From positions 1 through 18,270 of the forward strand of contig CAMHFA010000002.1 in assembly GCA_946184255.1 (NCBI GenBank): a DNA stretch of 18,270 nucleotides. Direction: 5' to 3'. Each line of letters opens with the position of its first letter. Position 1 is the stretch's first letter. Below, in pieces: positions 1-10,796 of this stretch. Source of the DNA: an uncultured Bacteroidales bacterium (lineage in GTDB: Bacteria > Bacteroidota > Bacteroidia > Bacteroidales > UBA932). The notes beneath the pieces were generated by a model, which was given only the letters and a program-made list of their open reading frames with translations, had not been told where the DNA came from and ran no database searches. The position numbers and the translations under genes are program-made.

Positions 1-675
1 CTGTCCTCCAAACTTGCCCCTGAGCTCATGGGAGCGATCGCCGTGAGTGCATATTCCTACATGGCCCTTGTCCCCGTTATCCAAAGGCCGATCATGCTTG
101 CCCTCACCACCAAGAAGGAACGCCTCATCAGGATGCCGGCCCCCAGGGTCGTCAGCCAGAGGGAGAAGATAGTCTTCCCAATAGTAGGTTTCCTCCTTAC
201 CGCTTTCATAGTGCCCTCAGGTCTTCCTCTGCTGGGAATGCTCTTCTTCGGTAACCTCCTCAAGGAGAGTGGTGTAACCCGCAGGCTTGCTGAGACTGCC
301 CGTGGTCCGCTCATCGACGTGGTTACCACTTTGATCGGACTTACTGTCGGTGCCTCCACCCAGGCAGACAAGTTCCTCACCGGAAACTCATTGAAGATAT
401 TCCTCCTGGGACTTCTGTCATTCGTGATCGCGACGACTGTCGGAGTGCTTTTCGTCAAGTTCTGGAACCTCTTCCTCAAGGGTGACCGGAAGATCAATCC
501 ACTCATCGGCAACTCCGGAGTGTCTGCAGTTCCGGACAGTGCCCGTGTTTCAGAGGTAGTGGGACGCGAGTTCGATCCCAACAACCATCTCCTGATGCAT
601 GCTATGGGTCCCAACGTCGCCGGTGTCATTGGCTCTGCAGTGGCTGCTGGTATACTCCTCGGCTTCCTGGGATAA
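1..675 (+). CDS. oadB: Na+-translocating decarboxylase beta subunit (OadB/MmdB/GcdB type), 3' part
   Basis: This is the C-terminal 224 residues of a protein usually about 375-430 residues long; the reading frame is open from base 1, so the start lies outside the window. The beta subunit is the membrane part of biotin-dependent oxaloacetate, methylmalonyl-CoA or glutaconyl-CoA decarboxylases and couples decarboxylation of the biotin carrier to Na+ export. The sequence shows several hydrophobic segments and the family phrase LAPEL...[15 protein letters not shown] near the left edge. The region beginning NPLIG (codon at 496-498) keeps the N, G, S and R that match N373, G377, S382 and R389 of Klebsiella OadB. 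Which substrate the complex uses cannot be told from this subunit; in Bacteroidales a methylmalonyl-CoA or oxaloacetate enzyme is most likely. Only 39 bases separate it from atpE, with no terminator seen, so read-through is plausible. Confidence 0.93.
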   Translation: MSSKLAPELMGAIAVSAYSYMALVPVIQRPIMLALTTKKERLIRMPAPRVVSQREKIVFPIVGFLLTAFIVPSGLPLLGMLFFGNLLKESGVTRRLAETARGPLIDVVTTLIGLTVGASTQADKFLTGNSLKIFLLGLLSFVIATTVGVLFVKFWNLFLKGDRKINPLIGNSGVSAVPDSARVSEVVGREFDPNNHLLMHAMGPNVAGVIGSAVAAGILLGFLG

Positions 676-714
676 TCAATAGACTCTTATTCACGTAATT
701 AATAACAACATTAT

Positions 715-1323
715 ATGGAAAACAAACTCCAGGAACTGACGGACAAACTCTATAGGGAAGGTTTGTCCAAGGGAAAGGAAGAAGGCGAGGCGCTGCTTGC
801 CAAAGCTGAGGAAAAGGCTGCCGAGATCATCGAGGCAGCACGTGTCAAAGCCGAAGAGATCATCAAGCAGGCTGAAAAGGATGCTGCAGATTTTCGCACA
901 AAAGTGGAAGGCGATGTCAAAATGGCATCGATGCAGAGCCTGCAAGCCACCAGGAATACTATCGAAAACCTGATGGTCGAAGGCCTTGTCGGCAAACAGA
1001 CCTCTTCTGCACTTTCTTCACCCGATTTCGTTAAGGAAATCATACTGGCGGTAGCCCGCAAGTTCAATGCTGAAGAGTCTGTCGATCTCGACCTCGTCCT
1101 TCCTGAGAGTCTCAAGAATGAACTGGAACCATTCATCAGCGGTGAACTCGCCAAGGCTCTTGGGAAAGAAGTATCCGCCTCATTTTCAAAGAACATCTCC
1201 GGAGGTTTTACGATAGGGCCCAAGGATGGATCCTATTTCATCAGCCTGACTGACGAGTCGTTCAGGAACTTGATCGGAGAATACATCAGGCCTGCGACAC
1301 GCAAGATCCTCTTCGGAGAATAA
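715..1323 (+). CDS. atpE: V/A-type ATPase subunit E (peripheral stalk)
   Basis: The 202-residue protein has the two-part layout of V/A-type subunit E. A charged, Ala/Glu/Lys-rich coiled coil covers about residues 1-75, with repeated AEEKAAEII and AEEIIKQAEKDA stretches. A mixed alpha/beta C-terminal domain of about residues 100-202 follows. Subunit E is half of the peripheral stalk that holds the catalytic head still against the rotating core. Its usual partner G/H is not encoded anywhere in this cluster. The start at 715 is the first in-frame ATG after the upstream stop and gives the expected length. The stop codon overlaps the next start by one base (TAATG), which suggests translational coupling. 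It opens the ATPase cluster, as in the comparable clusters of Chlamydia and spirochetes. Confidence 0.93.
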   Translation: MENKLQELTDKLYREGLSKGKEEGEALLAKAEEKAAEIIEAARVKAEEIIKQAEKDAADFRTKVEGDVKMASMQSLQATRNTIENLMVEGLVGKQTSSALSSPDFVKEIILAVARKFNAEESVDLDLVLPESLKNELEPFISGELAKALGKEVSASFSKNISGGFTIGPKDGSYFISLTDESFRNLIGEYIRPATRKILFGE

Positions 1324-1928
1324 TGGGAAACTACGAGTACATAGTCTCAAGCCTGCCTGCCCTGGCGATTGACTGGAAGTTCGGAGAAGGAACCTCCTTC
1401 GGGACTTATGTCTCATGGATCAAGTCCCAACTTGGAGATACCGACATAAACACCTTGGATTTCCTGCTGTCCGGTTTTGAAGAATCCTCCTTGAACAAAG
1501 GGTTTTACGAAAAAGCGCTCGCCTACCCCAACCAATTCATCAGGGAGTTCTTCCGCTTCGACATGAATGTCAGAAATGCCAAGGCCCGTTTCCTCAACAA
1601 GGCTTTGGGGAGGCCGGAGACCATGGACACAATAGATATTCCTGTCGGAGAATTCACCGAAGCCGGGAAACTGGATGGAATCCTGTCCGGTACCGACCTC
1701 CTTGCCAGGGAAAAAAGCCTCGACTCCATGGTCTGGGACAAGATAAACGAACTCACCACCTTCAACTACTTCGACATGGATGCCATACTCGGATTCGTGG
1801 CCAGGCTTCACATCATAGAAAGGTGGTTTTCCCTCGATGAAGAGACTGGTCGCGACATGTTTATCCAACTTGTCGAGGGCCTTCATGATACAGCCAAAAG
1901 TATCAAGTACGTCGCTCCTAAAGAATAA
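1323..1928 (+). CDS. DUF2764 family protein, probable V-ATPase subunit C-like component
   Basis: The 201-residue protein lies between subunits E and A, where Bacteroidota, chlamydial and treponemal V-ATPase clusters carry a DUF2764 gene. The N-terminal pattern (NYEYIVSSLPAL), a central FIREFFRFDMNVRNAKARF stretch and a C-terminal LHIIERWFSLDEETG stretch resemble that family. There is no signal peptide or membrane segment. Because no recognisable C/d subunit gene exists in these clusters, DUF2764 is the natural candidate for the collar that joins the central shaft to the membrane rotor; that role is inferred from position and a faint resemblance. From memory, Bacteroides members are about 280 residues, so this copy appears shortened in the middle. 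One-base overlaps (TAATG) with the genes on both sides tie its expression to the complex. Confidence 0.82.
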   Translation: MGNYEYIVSSLPALAIDWKFGEGTSFGTYVSWIKSQLGDTDINTLDFLLSGFEESSLNKGFYEKALAYPNQFIREFFRFDMNVRNAKARFLNKALGRPETMDTIDIPVGEFTEAGKLDGILSGTDLLAREKSLDSMVWDKINELTTFNYFDMDAILGFVARLHIIERWFSLDEETGRDMFIQLVEGLHDTAKSIKYVAPKE

Positions 1929-3697
1929 TGAATGTTCAGTATATGAAGACTAAAGGAAAAGTAATCGGAATCGTCTCCAATCTGGTGACTGTCCAGGTGG
2001 ACGGCCCGGTGGCCGAGAATGAGCTCTGCTACATAACCCTGGACGGTACTCCCCTGTTGGCCGAGGTCATAAAAGTCAGCGGAGACAAGGCTTCCGTCCA
2101 AGTGTTTGAAAGCACCCGGGGCTTGAAGAACGGAGACTCCGTTGAATTCGAAGGCCGCATGCTGGAAGTAACCCTTGGCCCAGGCTTGCTGTCAAGCGTA
2201 TATGACGGTCTCCAGAACAACCTTGCCACTATGGATTCCGTGTTCCTCAGGAGAGGTGAATACACCGATCCCCTGGACCACAAGAAGCTTTGGGAATTCA
2301 CCCCGATTGCCAAACCTGGAGACAAGGTGATTGCCGCAGACTGGCTCGGTGAGGTTAAGGAAGGCTGGCTTCCCCACAAGATAATGGTGCCCTTCTCTTT
2401 CAAAGGAGAGTACACCGTCAAGAGGATCATCCCTGAAGGCAGCTACAACATCGACACGGAAATAGCCGTCCTGACCAACGAGGCCGGGGAAGATGTTTCG
2501 GTGAACATGACTCAGAAATGGCCGGTAAAGGTGGCCGTGAAAGCATATAAGGAGAAGCCCCGTCCACAGAGGATCATGGAAACCGGAGTACGTTGTATCG
2601 ACACCTTCAATCCAATCGCTGAAGGCGGTACCGGTTTCATCCCAGGTCCTTTCGGTTGCGGCAAAACGGTGCTCCAGCACGCTATAGCCAAGCAGGGAGA
2701 GGCTGACGTGATCGTGATGGCTGCCTGCGGAGAGCGTGCCAATGAGGTCGTTGAGATATTCACGGAATTCCCCGAATTGATCGACCCCCATACGGGACGT
2801 CACCTGATGGAGCGTACTACCATTATTTGTAATACTTCCAACATGCCAGTCGCCGCCCGTGAGGCTTCGGTTTACACCGCGATGACCATCTGCGAGTACT
2901 ACAGGGCAATGGGCCTCAAGTGCCTTCTCCTGGCTGATTCCACTTCCCGTTGGGCACAGGCCCTGAGGGAGATGTCCAACCGAATGGAGGAGCTTCCCGG
3001 TGCCGATGCCTTTCCTGTGGACCTCAGCGCCATCATTTCGAATTTCTACTCAAGGGCCGGTATGGTCGTCCTCAACAACGGTAAGACAGGTGCCGTAACC
3101 TTCATAGGGACTGTCTCCCCCGCCGGAGGAAACCTCAAGGAGCCCGTCACCGAATCGACCAAGAAGGCTGCAAGGTGCTTCTACGGTCTGGAACAGAACA
3201 GGGCTGACCAGAAGAGGTACCCTGCCGTCAACCCCATAGAATCCTATTCCAAGTACCTTGATTACCCTGAGATTATTTCCTATCTCGAAGAAACTGTCGA
3301 GAAAGGATGGGTGAATATGGTCCTTCACGCCAAAAACCTGATCAGGCGCGGACGCGAGGCCTACGACCAGATCAACATCCTCGGTGACGACGGAGTCCCT
3401 ATCGGCTACCACGTCAGTTTCTGGAAATCCGAACTGATCGATTTCGTGTTCCTCCAGCAGGATGCCTTCGACGAGACAGATGCCCTCTGTCCAATGGAAA
3501 GGCAGAAATACATGCTGGACCTGGTGATCAAGCTCTGCAATATCGAATACCAGTTCGATGACTTCGAGAAATGCCGCGACTTCTTCAAGGAACTGATCAA
3601 TGACCTGCGCCAGATGAACTACACAAAGTTCCACAGCGAGGCCTTCGAGGAATATGCTGACAAGATCCACAAATTCACAGAAGACTATGGCTACTAA
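1928..3697 (+). CDS. atpA: V/A-type ATPase catalytic subunit A
   Basis: This is the ATP-hydrolysing or ATP-making subunit of the cytoplasmic head, 589 residues, the normal length. Visible motifs are the P-loop GPFGCGKT (240-247), the catalytic glutamate in GER (E269), and a Walker B strand ending in D337 (LLLADSTSRW). An N-terminal beta-barrel (about 8-75) precedes the bulge region characteristic of A subunits. The P-loop carries a cysteine (C244), and a second one (C521, in DALCPMERQ) sits where eukaryotic A subunits carry their regulatory partner cysteine. The start at 1928 overlaps the DUF2764 stop by one base; an alternative ATG at 1943 would give a protein beginning MKTKGKVIGIV, which also resembles typical A subunit starts. 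The 3' end overlaps atpB by 11 bases. Confidence 0.97.
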   Translation: MNVQYMKTKGKVIGIVSNLVTVQVDGPVAENELCYITLDGTPLLAEVIKVSGDKASVQVFESTRGLKNGDSVEFEGRMLEVTLGPGLLSSVYDGLQNNLATMDSVFLRRGEYTDPLDHKKLWEFTPIAKPGDKVIAADWLGEVKEGWLPHKIMVPFSFKGEYTVKRIIPEGSYNIDTEIAVLTNEAGEDVSVNMTQKWPVKVAVKAYKEKPRPQRIMETGVRCIDTFNPIAEGGTGFIPGPFGCGKTVLQHAIAKQGEADVIVMAACGERANEVVEIFTEFPELIDPHTGRHLMERTTIICNTSNMPVAAREASVYTAMTICEYYRAMGLKCLLLADSTSRWAQALREMSNRMEELPGADAFPVDLSAIISNFYSRAGMVVLNNGKTGAVTFIGTVSPAGGNLKEPVTESTKKAARCFYGLEQNRADQKRYPAVNPIESYSKYLDYPEIISYLEETVEKGWVNMVLHAKNLIRRGREAYDQINILGDDGVPIGYHVSFWKSELIDFVFLQQDAFDETDALCPMERQKYMLDLVIKLCNIEYQFDDFEKCRDFFKELINDLRQMNYTKFHSEAFEEYADKIHKFTEDYGY

Positions 3698-5009
3698 GGC
3701 ATACCAAAGAATATATACCCGTCTGGAAGCGATCACCAAGGCGACAGTCTCCCTGAAGGCTAAGGGTATTACCAACGATGAGCTTGCATACGTGGGAGGA
3801 AGGCTCTCCCAAGTCGTAAAGACCAAGGGGGACCTGGTTACCCTTCAGGTGTTCTCAGGTACTGAGGGTATCCCTACCGATGCCGAAGTCACCTTCCTCG
3901 GCGAACCGCCGACCCTTAAGGTTTCCGAGCAACTCTCAGGCCGTTTCTTCAACGCCTACGGTCATCCGATTGACGGAGGTCCGGAAATCGAGGGAGAGGA
4001 ACGTGAGATCGGAGGTCCTTCCGTCAACCCTTACAAGAGACGCCAGCCATCCGAACTTATACCTACCGGAATTGCAGGTATCGACCTCAACAACACCCTG
4101 GTCTCCGGACAGAAGATTCCATTCTTCGCCGATCCTGACCAGCCTTATAACCAGGTCATGGCAGATGTCGCCCTCAGGGCCGATGTCGACAAGATCATCC
4201 TCGGGGGCATGGGACTTTCCAACGACGATTATCTCTTCTTCCGTCACGCTTTTGAGGATGCAGGCGCACTGGACAGGATCATCTGCTTCGTCAACACCAC
4301 TGAGGATCCTCCCGTCGAGCGGCTTCTGGTGCCCGACATGGCCCTGACCGCCGCTGAATACTTCGCTGTGGACAAAAACGAGAAAGTGCTGGTCCTGCTC
4401 ACCGACATGACCCTCTATGCAGACGCCCTGTCGATTGTGTCGAACCGAATGGACCAGATTCCTTCAAAGGATTCCATGCCCGGCTCTCTATATTCCGATC
4501 TGGCAAAGATTTACGAGAAAGCCGTCCAGCTCCCGACCGGCGGATCCATTACGATCATCGCCGTAACCACCCTCAATGACGGAGACATCACCCATGCCAT
4601 CCCTGACAACACCGGTTACATTACCGAAGGACAGTTGTTCCTGCGCGCCGATTCTGATTCAGGCAAGGTCATCATAGATCCCTTCCGTTCCCTGTCCAGG
4701 CTGAAGCAAAGGGTGCAGAACAAAAAGACCCGCGAAGACCACAGTCAGGTCATGAATGCCGGAGTCAGGCTTTACGCAGATGCCCAGAATGCCAAGACGA
4801 AGTTGGAAAACGGCTTCGACCTCTCCGACTACGACCACCGCTGTCTCGACTATGCAAAGGAATATGCCACAAGGCTCCTGTCAATAGATGTTAACATCTC
4901 TATCACCGAGATGTTGGACACTGCCTGGGAACTATTCGGACAATATTTCAGCAAGGCAGAGACTGGAATCAAGCAATCACTCATAGACAAATACTGGAAA
5001 GGCCGCTAA
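3687..5009 (+). CDS. atpB: V/A-type ATPase regulatory subunit B
   Basis: Subunit B alternates with A in the hexameric head and forms the non-catalytic nucleotide interface. From the ATG at 3687 the protein is 440 residues, the expected size, and begins MATKAYQRIYTRLEAIT as related proteins do. An in-frame ATG at 3654 would add 11 residues read entirely within atpA and is unlikely. The P-loop position is degenerate (SGQKIPFFADPDQPYNQ, 140-156), as is normal for B. The phrase SEQLSGRFFNAYGHPIDGGP (80-99) and the conserved SLSRL with the arginine finger (R338) are present. The 11-base overlap with atpA suggests coupled translation and matched production of A and B. Confidence 0.97.
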   Translation: MATKAYQRIYTRLEAITKATVSLKAKGITNDELAYVGGRLSQVVKTKGDLVTLQVFSGTEGIPTDAEVTFLGEPPTLKVSEQLSGRFFNAYGHPIDGGPEIEGEEREIGGPSVNPYKRRQPSELIPTGIAGIDLNNTLVSGQKIPFFADPDQPYNQVMADVALRADVDKIILGGMGLSNDDYLFFRHAFEDAGALDRIICFVNTTEDPPVERLLVPDMALTAAEYFAVDKNEKVLVLLTDMTLYADALSIVSNRMDQIPSKDSMPGSLYSDLAKIYEKAVQLPTGGSITIIAVTTLNDGDITHAIPDNTGYITEGQLFLRADSDSGKVIIDPFRSLSRLKQRVQNKKTREDHSQVMNAGVRLYADAQNAKTKLENGFDLSDYDHRCLDYAKEYATRLLSIDVNISITEMLDTAWELFGQYFSKAETGIKQSLIDKYWKGR

Positions 5010-5015
5010 GAAAAG

Positions 5016-5628
5016 ATGGCTATCAAGTTTCAATACAACAAGACTGCGCTTAATAACCTGCAGAAGCAGCTCAAGATGCGTCAGAGCGCCCTCCCCACAC
5101 TTCAGAACAAGGAGAGTGCCCTGAGGCTTGAGGTACGCAAGGCAAAGGACAAGAGCGAGAGCCTCATCCAGGAGCTTGATGAAGCCGAGAGGAAGTACGA
5201 CCATATCTCCGCCCTCTGGAACGAGTTCGAGCCGGATATCGTCACCATCAGGGACATAAACCTGAAGACCGTGAAGGTCGCCGGAGTGAAGTGTCCTGAA
5301 CTCGGAGAGATTACCTATGAGATTGCGCCGTTCAACACCTTTGTGAAACCTGCCTGGTACATGGATGGTATCACTGTCCTGAAAGAGCTTTCCAGATTGA
5401 GTATTGAATCCGAGGTCTATAAGGAAAAGCGCAGGATACTGGATTTCCAGAGGAAGAAAACCACCCAGAAGGTCAACCTGTACGAAAAAGTCCAGATTCC
5501 CGGCTACCAGGAGGCGATACGTAAGATCAAACGCTACATGGAAGACGAAGAGAACCTGAGCAAGGCTTCTTCCAAGATCGTAAAGGAGCGCCATGCCGCA
5601 GAAGAAGAAATGGAGGAGGGAATAAGCC

Positions 5629-5636
<8 letters not shown>
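5016..5636 (+). CDS. atpD: V/A-type ATPase subunit D (central rotor shaft)
   Basis: The 206-residue protein is strongly helical and charged, with a long N-terminal coiled coil (about 5-65) and another at the C-terminus (about 125-200). This matches subunit D, which forms the rotating shaft inside the A3B3 head. The start MAIKFQYNKTALNNLQKQL is typical of the family. The N- and C-terminal helices would pair as the shaft, with the middle (about 75-120) forming the short beta-containing tip. In archaeal and Enterococcus enzymes D binds subunit F; no F gene is present here. It starts six bases after atpB and overlaps atpI by eight bases. Confidence 0.93.
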
Positions 5637-7907
<2,271 letters not shown>

Positions 7908-7909
7908 AG

Positions 7910-9364
7910 ATGAGCTTGATCAAGTCTATTTCCGGAATACGCGGAACCATAGGAGGAAAGCCCGGTGACGGGCTTTCTCCCGTTGACATTGTGAAATTCA
8001 CTTACGCCTATTGTGCTACCCTTCCCTCCCGCAAGGCAAAACCTGCAGACCGGAAGTACAGGATAGTGGTTGGAAGGGATGCCAGGATCTCAGGGAAGAT
8101 GGTGGAAAACCTTGTGGTCGGCACCTTGATGTCCTGTGGAGTGGATGTCGTCAAAATCGGACTGGCATCTACCCCGACGACCGAGATGGCAGTAACGTTC
8201 GCAGAAGCTGACGGTGGCATCATCCTGACCGCTTCCCACAATCCCCGCCAATGGAACGCTCTCAAGCTCCTTAACGACAATGGAGAGTTCCTCTCTGCGG
8301 AGGAAGGACAGGCGATTCTGGACCTTGCCGAGAAGGAAGACTTCGTATTCGCCGGAGTCGATGAACTCGGCACAGTAACCGAACATGACTACACAGAAGA
8401 ACATATCGATGCGGTGCTTGCCATTCCGGATGTGGATGTCGAATCCATCTCTGAATCCAATTTCAAAGTCGTCCTTGACGCTGTCAATTCAGTGGGAGGA
8501 ATCATTATGCCCAGGCTCCTCGAAAGGCTTGGAGTAGAATGTGTCAGGCTTAATTGTGACCCTTCCGGGGATTTCGCCCACAATCCTGAACCATTACCAG
8601 ACAATCTCCTGGATCTCCGGACAGCCGTAGTGAAGGAACATGCTGACCTGGGAATCTCTGTGGATCCGGATGTGGACCGTCTGGCATTCATCTGCGAGGA
8701 CGGTGAGCCTTTCGGCGAGGAATATACACTTGTGAGTGTCGCATCCTACCTGTTCGAGAGGGCAGCAAAGATTGCCGAGGCTGAGGCTATCTCCCTTGAA
8801 GAAGTGACTTATCCCTACGCAGCAGTCTCCTGCTCCAACCTTTCAAGCAGCAGGGCCCTGCGAGACGAAACCGAGAAGTTCGGAGGAAGGTACCTTGCTT
8901 CAGCAGTGGGAGAAGTGAACGTCACAACCTTGATGCACAAGGAGAATGCCCTCATCGGTGGAGAAGGCAACGGAGGAGTGATCTATCCTGCCCTTCATTA
9001 TGGAAGGGACGCTATGATGGGAGTTGCACTCTTCCTCTCGAACCTGGCACATAAAAGGATGAAGGCCAGTGAATTGAAAAAGACCTATCCGGAGTACCAC
9101 ATCGCAAAGAACAGGATTGAACTATCTGACAAGGGTTTGATAGACAAGATCCTGGATGAGATGAAAAGAGTCTATGCTTCAGAGGAGGTCAACGACATCG
9201 ACGGAGTCAAGATAAGCTTCGAAGCCGAGCGCAAATGGGTGCACCTGAGACGCTCGAACACAGAGCCCATCATCCGCATCTACTCTGAAGCTCCGACACT
9301 GGAGGAAGCTGAAGCCCTCGCAGGAGAGGTGATTTCTATCGCCGAATCAGTCATTAACGGTTAG
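7910..9364 (+). CDS. glmM: Phosphoglucosamine mutase (alpha-D-phosphohexomutase family)
   Basis: The predicted enzyme interconverts glucosamine-6-phosphate and glucosamine-1-phosphate, feeding UDP-GlcNAc for peptidoglycan and lipopolysaccharide in the cytoplasm. The 484-residue protein shows the four signature regions of the superfamily. These are the phosphoserine loop TASHNPRQWNA with S109, the Mg2+ loop DPDVDR (D252, D254, D256), the sugar-specificity loop GGEGNGGV (350-357), and the phosphate-binding loop RRSNTEPIIRIYSEA (447-461). It starts ISGIRGTIGG, as GlmM proteins do. The GEGNGG loop is the form I recall for Bacteroidota and archaeal enzymes, rather than the GEQSGH form of Escherichia coli GlmM. 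Phosphomannomutase or phosphoglucomutase activity cannot be excluded. The two-base gaps on either side place it within the ATPase operon. Confidence 0.86.
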   Translation: MSLIKSISGIRGTIGGKPGDGLSPVDIVKFTYAYCATLPSRKAKPADRKYRIVVGRDARISGKMVENLVVGTLMSCGVDVVKIGLASTPTTEMAVTFAEADGGIILTASHNPRQWNALKLLNDNGEFLSAEEGQAILDLAEKEDFVFAGVDELGTVTEHDYTEEHIDAVLAIPDVDVESISESNFKVVLDAVNSVGGIIMPRLLERLGVECVRLNCDPSGDFAHNPEPLPDNLLDLRTAVVKEHADLGISVDPDVDRLAFICEDGEPFGEEYTLVSVASYLFERAAKIAEAEAISLEEVTYPYAAVSCSNLSSSRALRDETEKFGGRYLASAVGEVNVTTLMHKENALIGGEGNGGVIYPALHYGRDAMMGVALFLSNLAHKRMKASELKKTYPEYHIAKNRIELSDKGLIDKILDEMKRVYASEEVNDIDGVKISFEAERKWVHLRRSNTEPIIRIYSEAPTLEEAEALAGEVISIAESVING

Positions 9365-9366
9365 CG

Positions 9367-10431
9367 ATGTTCTCTTTCAGGACGACGGCGCTGGAAGACC
9401 AGCTGGACAAGGCCTTGCTGGGCGGCAGGGTCGGATGCTTCTGCACCCAGAACTGCTGGGACACTGCCAGGGGGCGGTACATGTACGACCTTTTCCGTGA
9501 ACGTGGCAATCTGGAGGTAGTCTTCAGCCCCATGGGAGCTGAACTCACTCCTGGTACTAACCACATTTCATTCGACAGGGAGGCTCTTGCTGGCCTGGAT
9601 GCCGTCGTGGTGGAGATCCAGGATGCTGGTTCACGGTACTTCAACTATTCAAAGGACGTTTTCCAACTGATGGAAGTCCTGTCCGGAATCGATGCCTCCC
9701 CTGCCCTGTACATAGTGGACCACATCAATCCGGCCGGAAGGATAGTCGAAGGATCCATGCCGTCCGGGCCGGTGGAAGCCCACACTCCCAAAATCGCCCA
9801 TCGTCACGGGTTGACCCTTGGGGAGCTGTGTAGCCTTTACTATACTGAAATAGGAGCATCATTCCCCCTCCATGTCATCTCGGCCCTTGCAAATGACTCC
9901 ACCCGGCAGCTCCTGCCTTGGACCATAGCCCCCGCTTCGGACATCCCTGGGATGTTCACCTGCCAGATGTACTCAGGCGGAGGTCTGTGGAACAACACCA
10001 CCATCACTCCCGCCATCGGTACTGCCCGACCGTATGAGTATTTCGGAGCGCCGTTCATCAAGCACAGCACCCTTGAGATAATACCCGCCCCCGCCGGAGT
10101 CCTGATGCGCCCTTGTACCTTCACTCCCGCTGCAGGAAGGCATCAGGGACAAAGGTGCCAGGGTTACCAGATAATGCTCCAGCCGGGAGCTGATTACCAC
10201 TCGCTCCTTCACTCCATACAGTTGATAAGGTATTTCCTTGAGAGATACCCTCAATTCGAGCTTCTGGACGGATTCGAGGAAAAACTCTCAGATCCGGTAA
10301 TCCTGAGCTACATAAAAGGCGGGATCTCCTATCAGGAGGTAAGGGAGCACGTCAAGTTGGAAGAGCAGAAATGGATCCGCAAGGCAAAGCGCTACACTCT
10401 GTATGACGACCAGCCTTACCGGATCAAGTAA
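9367..10431 (+). CDS. Divergent DUF1343/NamZ-like protein (exo-beta-N-acetylmuramidase family), cytoplasmic
   Basis: The 354-residue protein matches the DUF1343 family, whose studied members (NamZ, GH171) remove N-acetylmuramic acid from peptidoglycan fragments. Family features seen are EIQDAGSRYFNY (83-94), DHINPAGRIVEG (118-129), RHGLTLGEL (146-154) and RPYEYFGAPF (221-230). Two things are odd. There is no signal peptide or lipoprotein signal, although relatives are usually exported. The conserved PEHG motif expected around residues 54-60 reads SPMGAEL, and the following stretch up to EIQD is much shorter than usual. The GRGT motif before the PFE/GAP segment also reads AIGT. It may be a family member with another substrate, or inactive. 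It lies two bases after glmM, which fits an amino-sugar or cell-wall role. A terminator-like hairpin follows. Confidence 0.72.
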   Translation: MFSFRTTALEDQLDKALLGGRVGCFCTQNCWDTARGRYMYDLFRERGNLEVVFSPMGAELTPGTNHISFDREALAGLDAVVVEIQDAGSRYFNYSKDVFQLMEVLSGIDASPALYIVDHINPAGRIVEGSMPSGPVEAHTPKIAHRHGLTLGELCSLYYTEIGASFPLHVISALANDSTRQLLPWTIAPASDIPGMFTCQMYSGGGLWNNTTITPAIGTARPYEYFGAPFIKHSTLEIIPAPAGVLMRPCTFTPAAGRHQGQRCQGYQIMLQPGADYHSLLHSIQLIRYFLERYPQFELLDGFEEKLSDPVILSYIKGGISYQEVREHVKLEEQKWIRKAKRYTLYDDQPYRIK

Positions 10432-10448
10432 GTTTTTTCATCGATATG

Positions 10449-10479
10449 TTTGTCTTTTAAAGGAAAAGCCTTATCTTTG
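10449..10479 (+). promoter_or_regulatory. Bacteroidota-type promoter for rpmE2
   Basis: A -33 element TTTG (10449-10452), exactly 19 bases, and a -7 element TATCTTTG (10472-10479) match the TTTG-N19-TAnnTTTG promoter of Bacteroidota. Transcription would start near 10486, giving a leader of about 38 bases that is A/T-rich, with no Shine-Dalgarno sequence before the rpmE2 ATG at 10524. Confidence 0.82.
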
Positions 10480-10491
10480 CAGGCTTTTTAC
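10464..10491 (+). terminator. Terminator-like hairpin after the NamZ-like gene
   Basis: AAAAGCC (10464-10470) and GGCTTTT (10482-10488) form a seven-base-pair stem with an 11-base loop, followed by a short T run. It lies 32 bases after the stop codon and could end transcription of the ATPase/glmM operon. The stem is weak (three G-C pairs) and the loop contains the -7 element of the rpmE2 promoter, so its effect is uncertain. Confidence 0.45.
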
Positions 10492-10523
10492 AGCGAAATA
10501 TTGTACAATTAAATCGTAAAGCA

Positions 10524-10775
10524 ATGAAAAAAGGACTTCATCCCGAAAACTACCGCCTTGTAGCTTTCAAGGATATGTCAAACGAAACCGTGTTCATCAC
10601 CCGTTCCTGCGCAGAGACCAAAGAGACTCTGATGGTTGACGGCGTTGAGTATCCGGTTGTAAAGGTTGAGATCTCCAACACTTCTCACCCGTTCTACACT
10701 GGCAAGGTCAAGCTTGTTGACACCGCCGGCCGCGTTGACAAATTCTACCAGAGATACAAGGACCGCAAGAAATAG
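10524..10775 (+). CDS. rpmE2: 50S ribosomal protein L31 type B
   Basis: This 83-residue basic protein begins MKKGLHPENYRLVAFKDMS and contains SCAETKETLMVDGVEYPVVKVEISNTSHPFYTG split over two strands, as in bacterial L31 type B. It lacks the CxxC zinc pairs of type A L31; the only cysteine is C29. Type B proteins in other bacteria often serve as the zinc-independent form, but in Bacteroidota this is commonly the form present, so zinc regulation should not be assumed; no Zur-type operator is evident before it. It is a single-gene unit with its own promoter upstream and a strong terminator downstream. The C-terminus KFYQRYKDRKK is typical. Confidence 0.95.
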   Translation: MKKGLHPENYRLVAFKDMSNETVFITRSCAETKETLMVDGVEYPVVKVEISNTSHPFYTGKVKLVDTAGRVDKFYQRYKDRKK

Positions 10776-10796
10776 ACTCCTGCGGATCGAAGGAAC

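Noticed and set aside
3654..3686. Earlier ATG for atpB
   Set aside because: It would add 11 residues not typical of subunit B. The ATG at 3687 gives the conserved start and the usual length.
3050..3826. Long minus-strand open frame across the atpA/atpB junction (258 codons)
   Set aside because: It lies antisense to two strongly conserved genes and has no recognisable domain or promoter; it is a shadow of their codon pattern.
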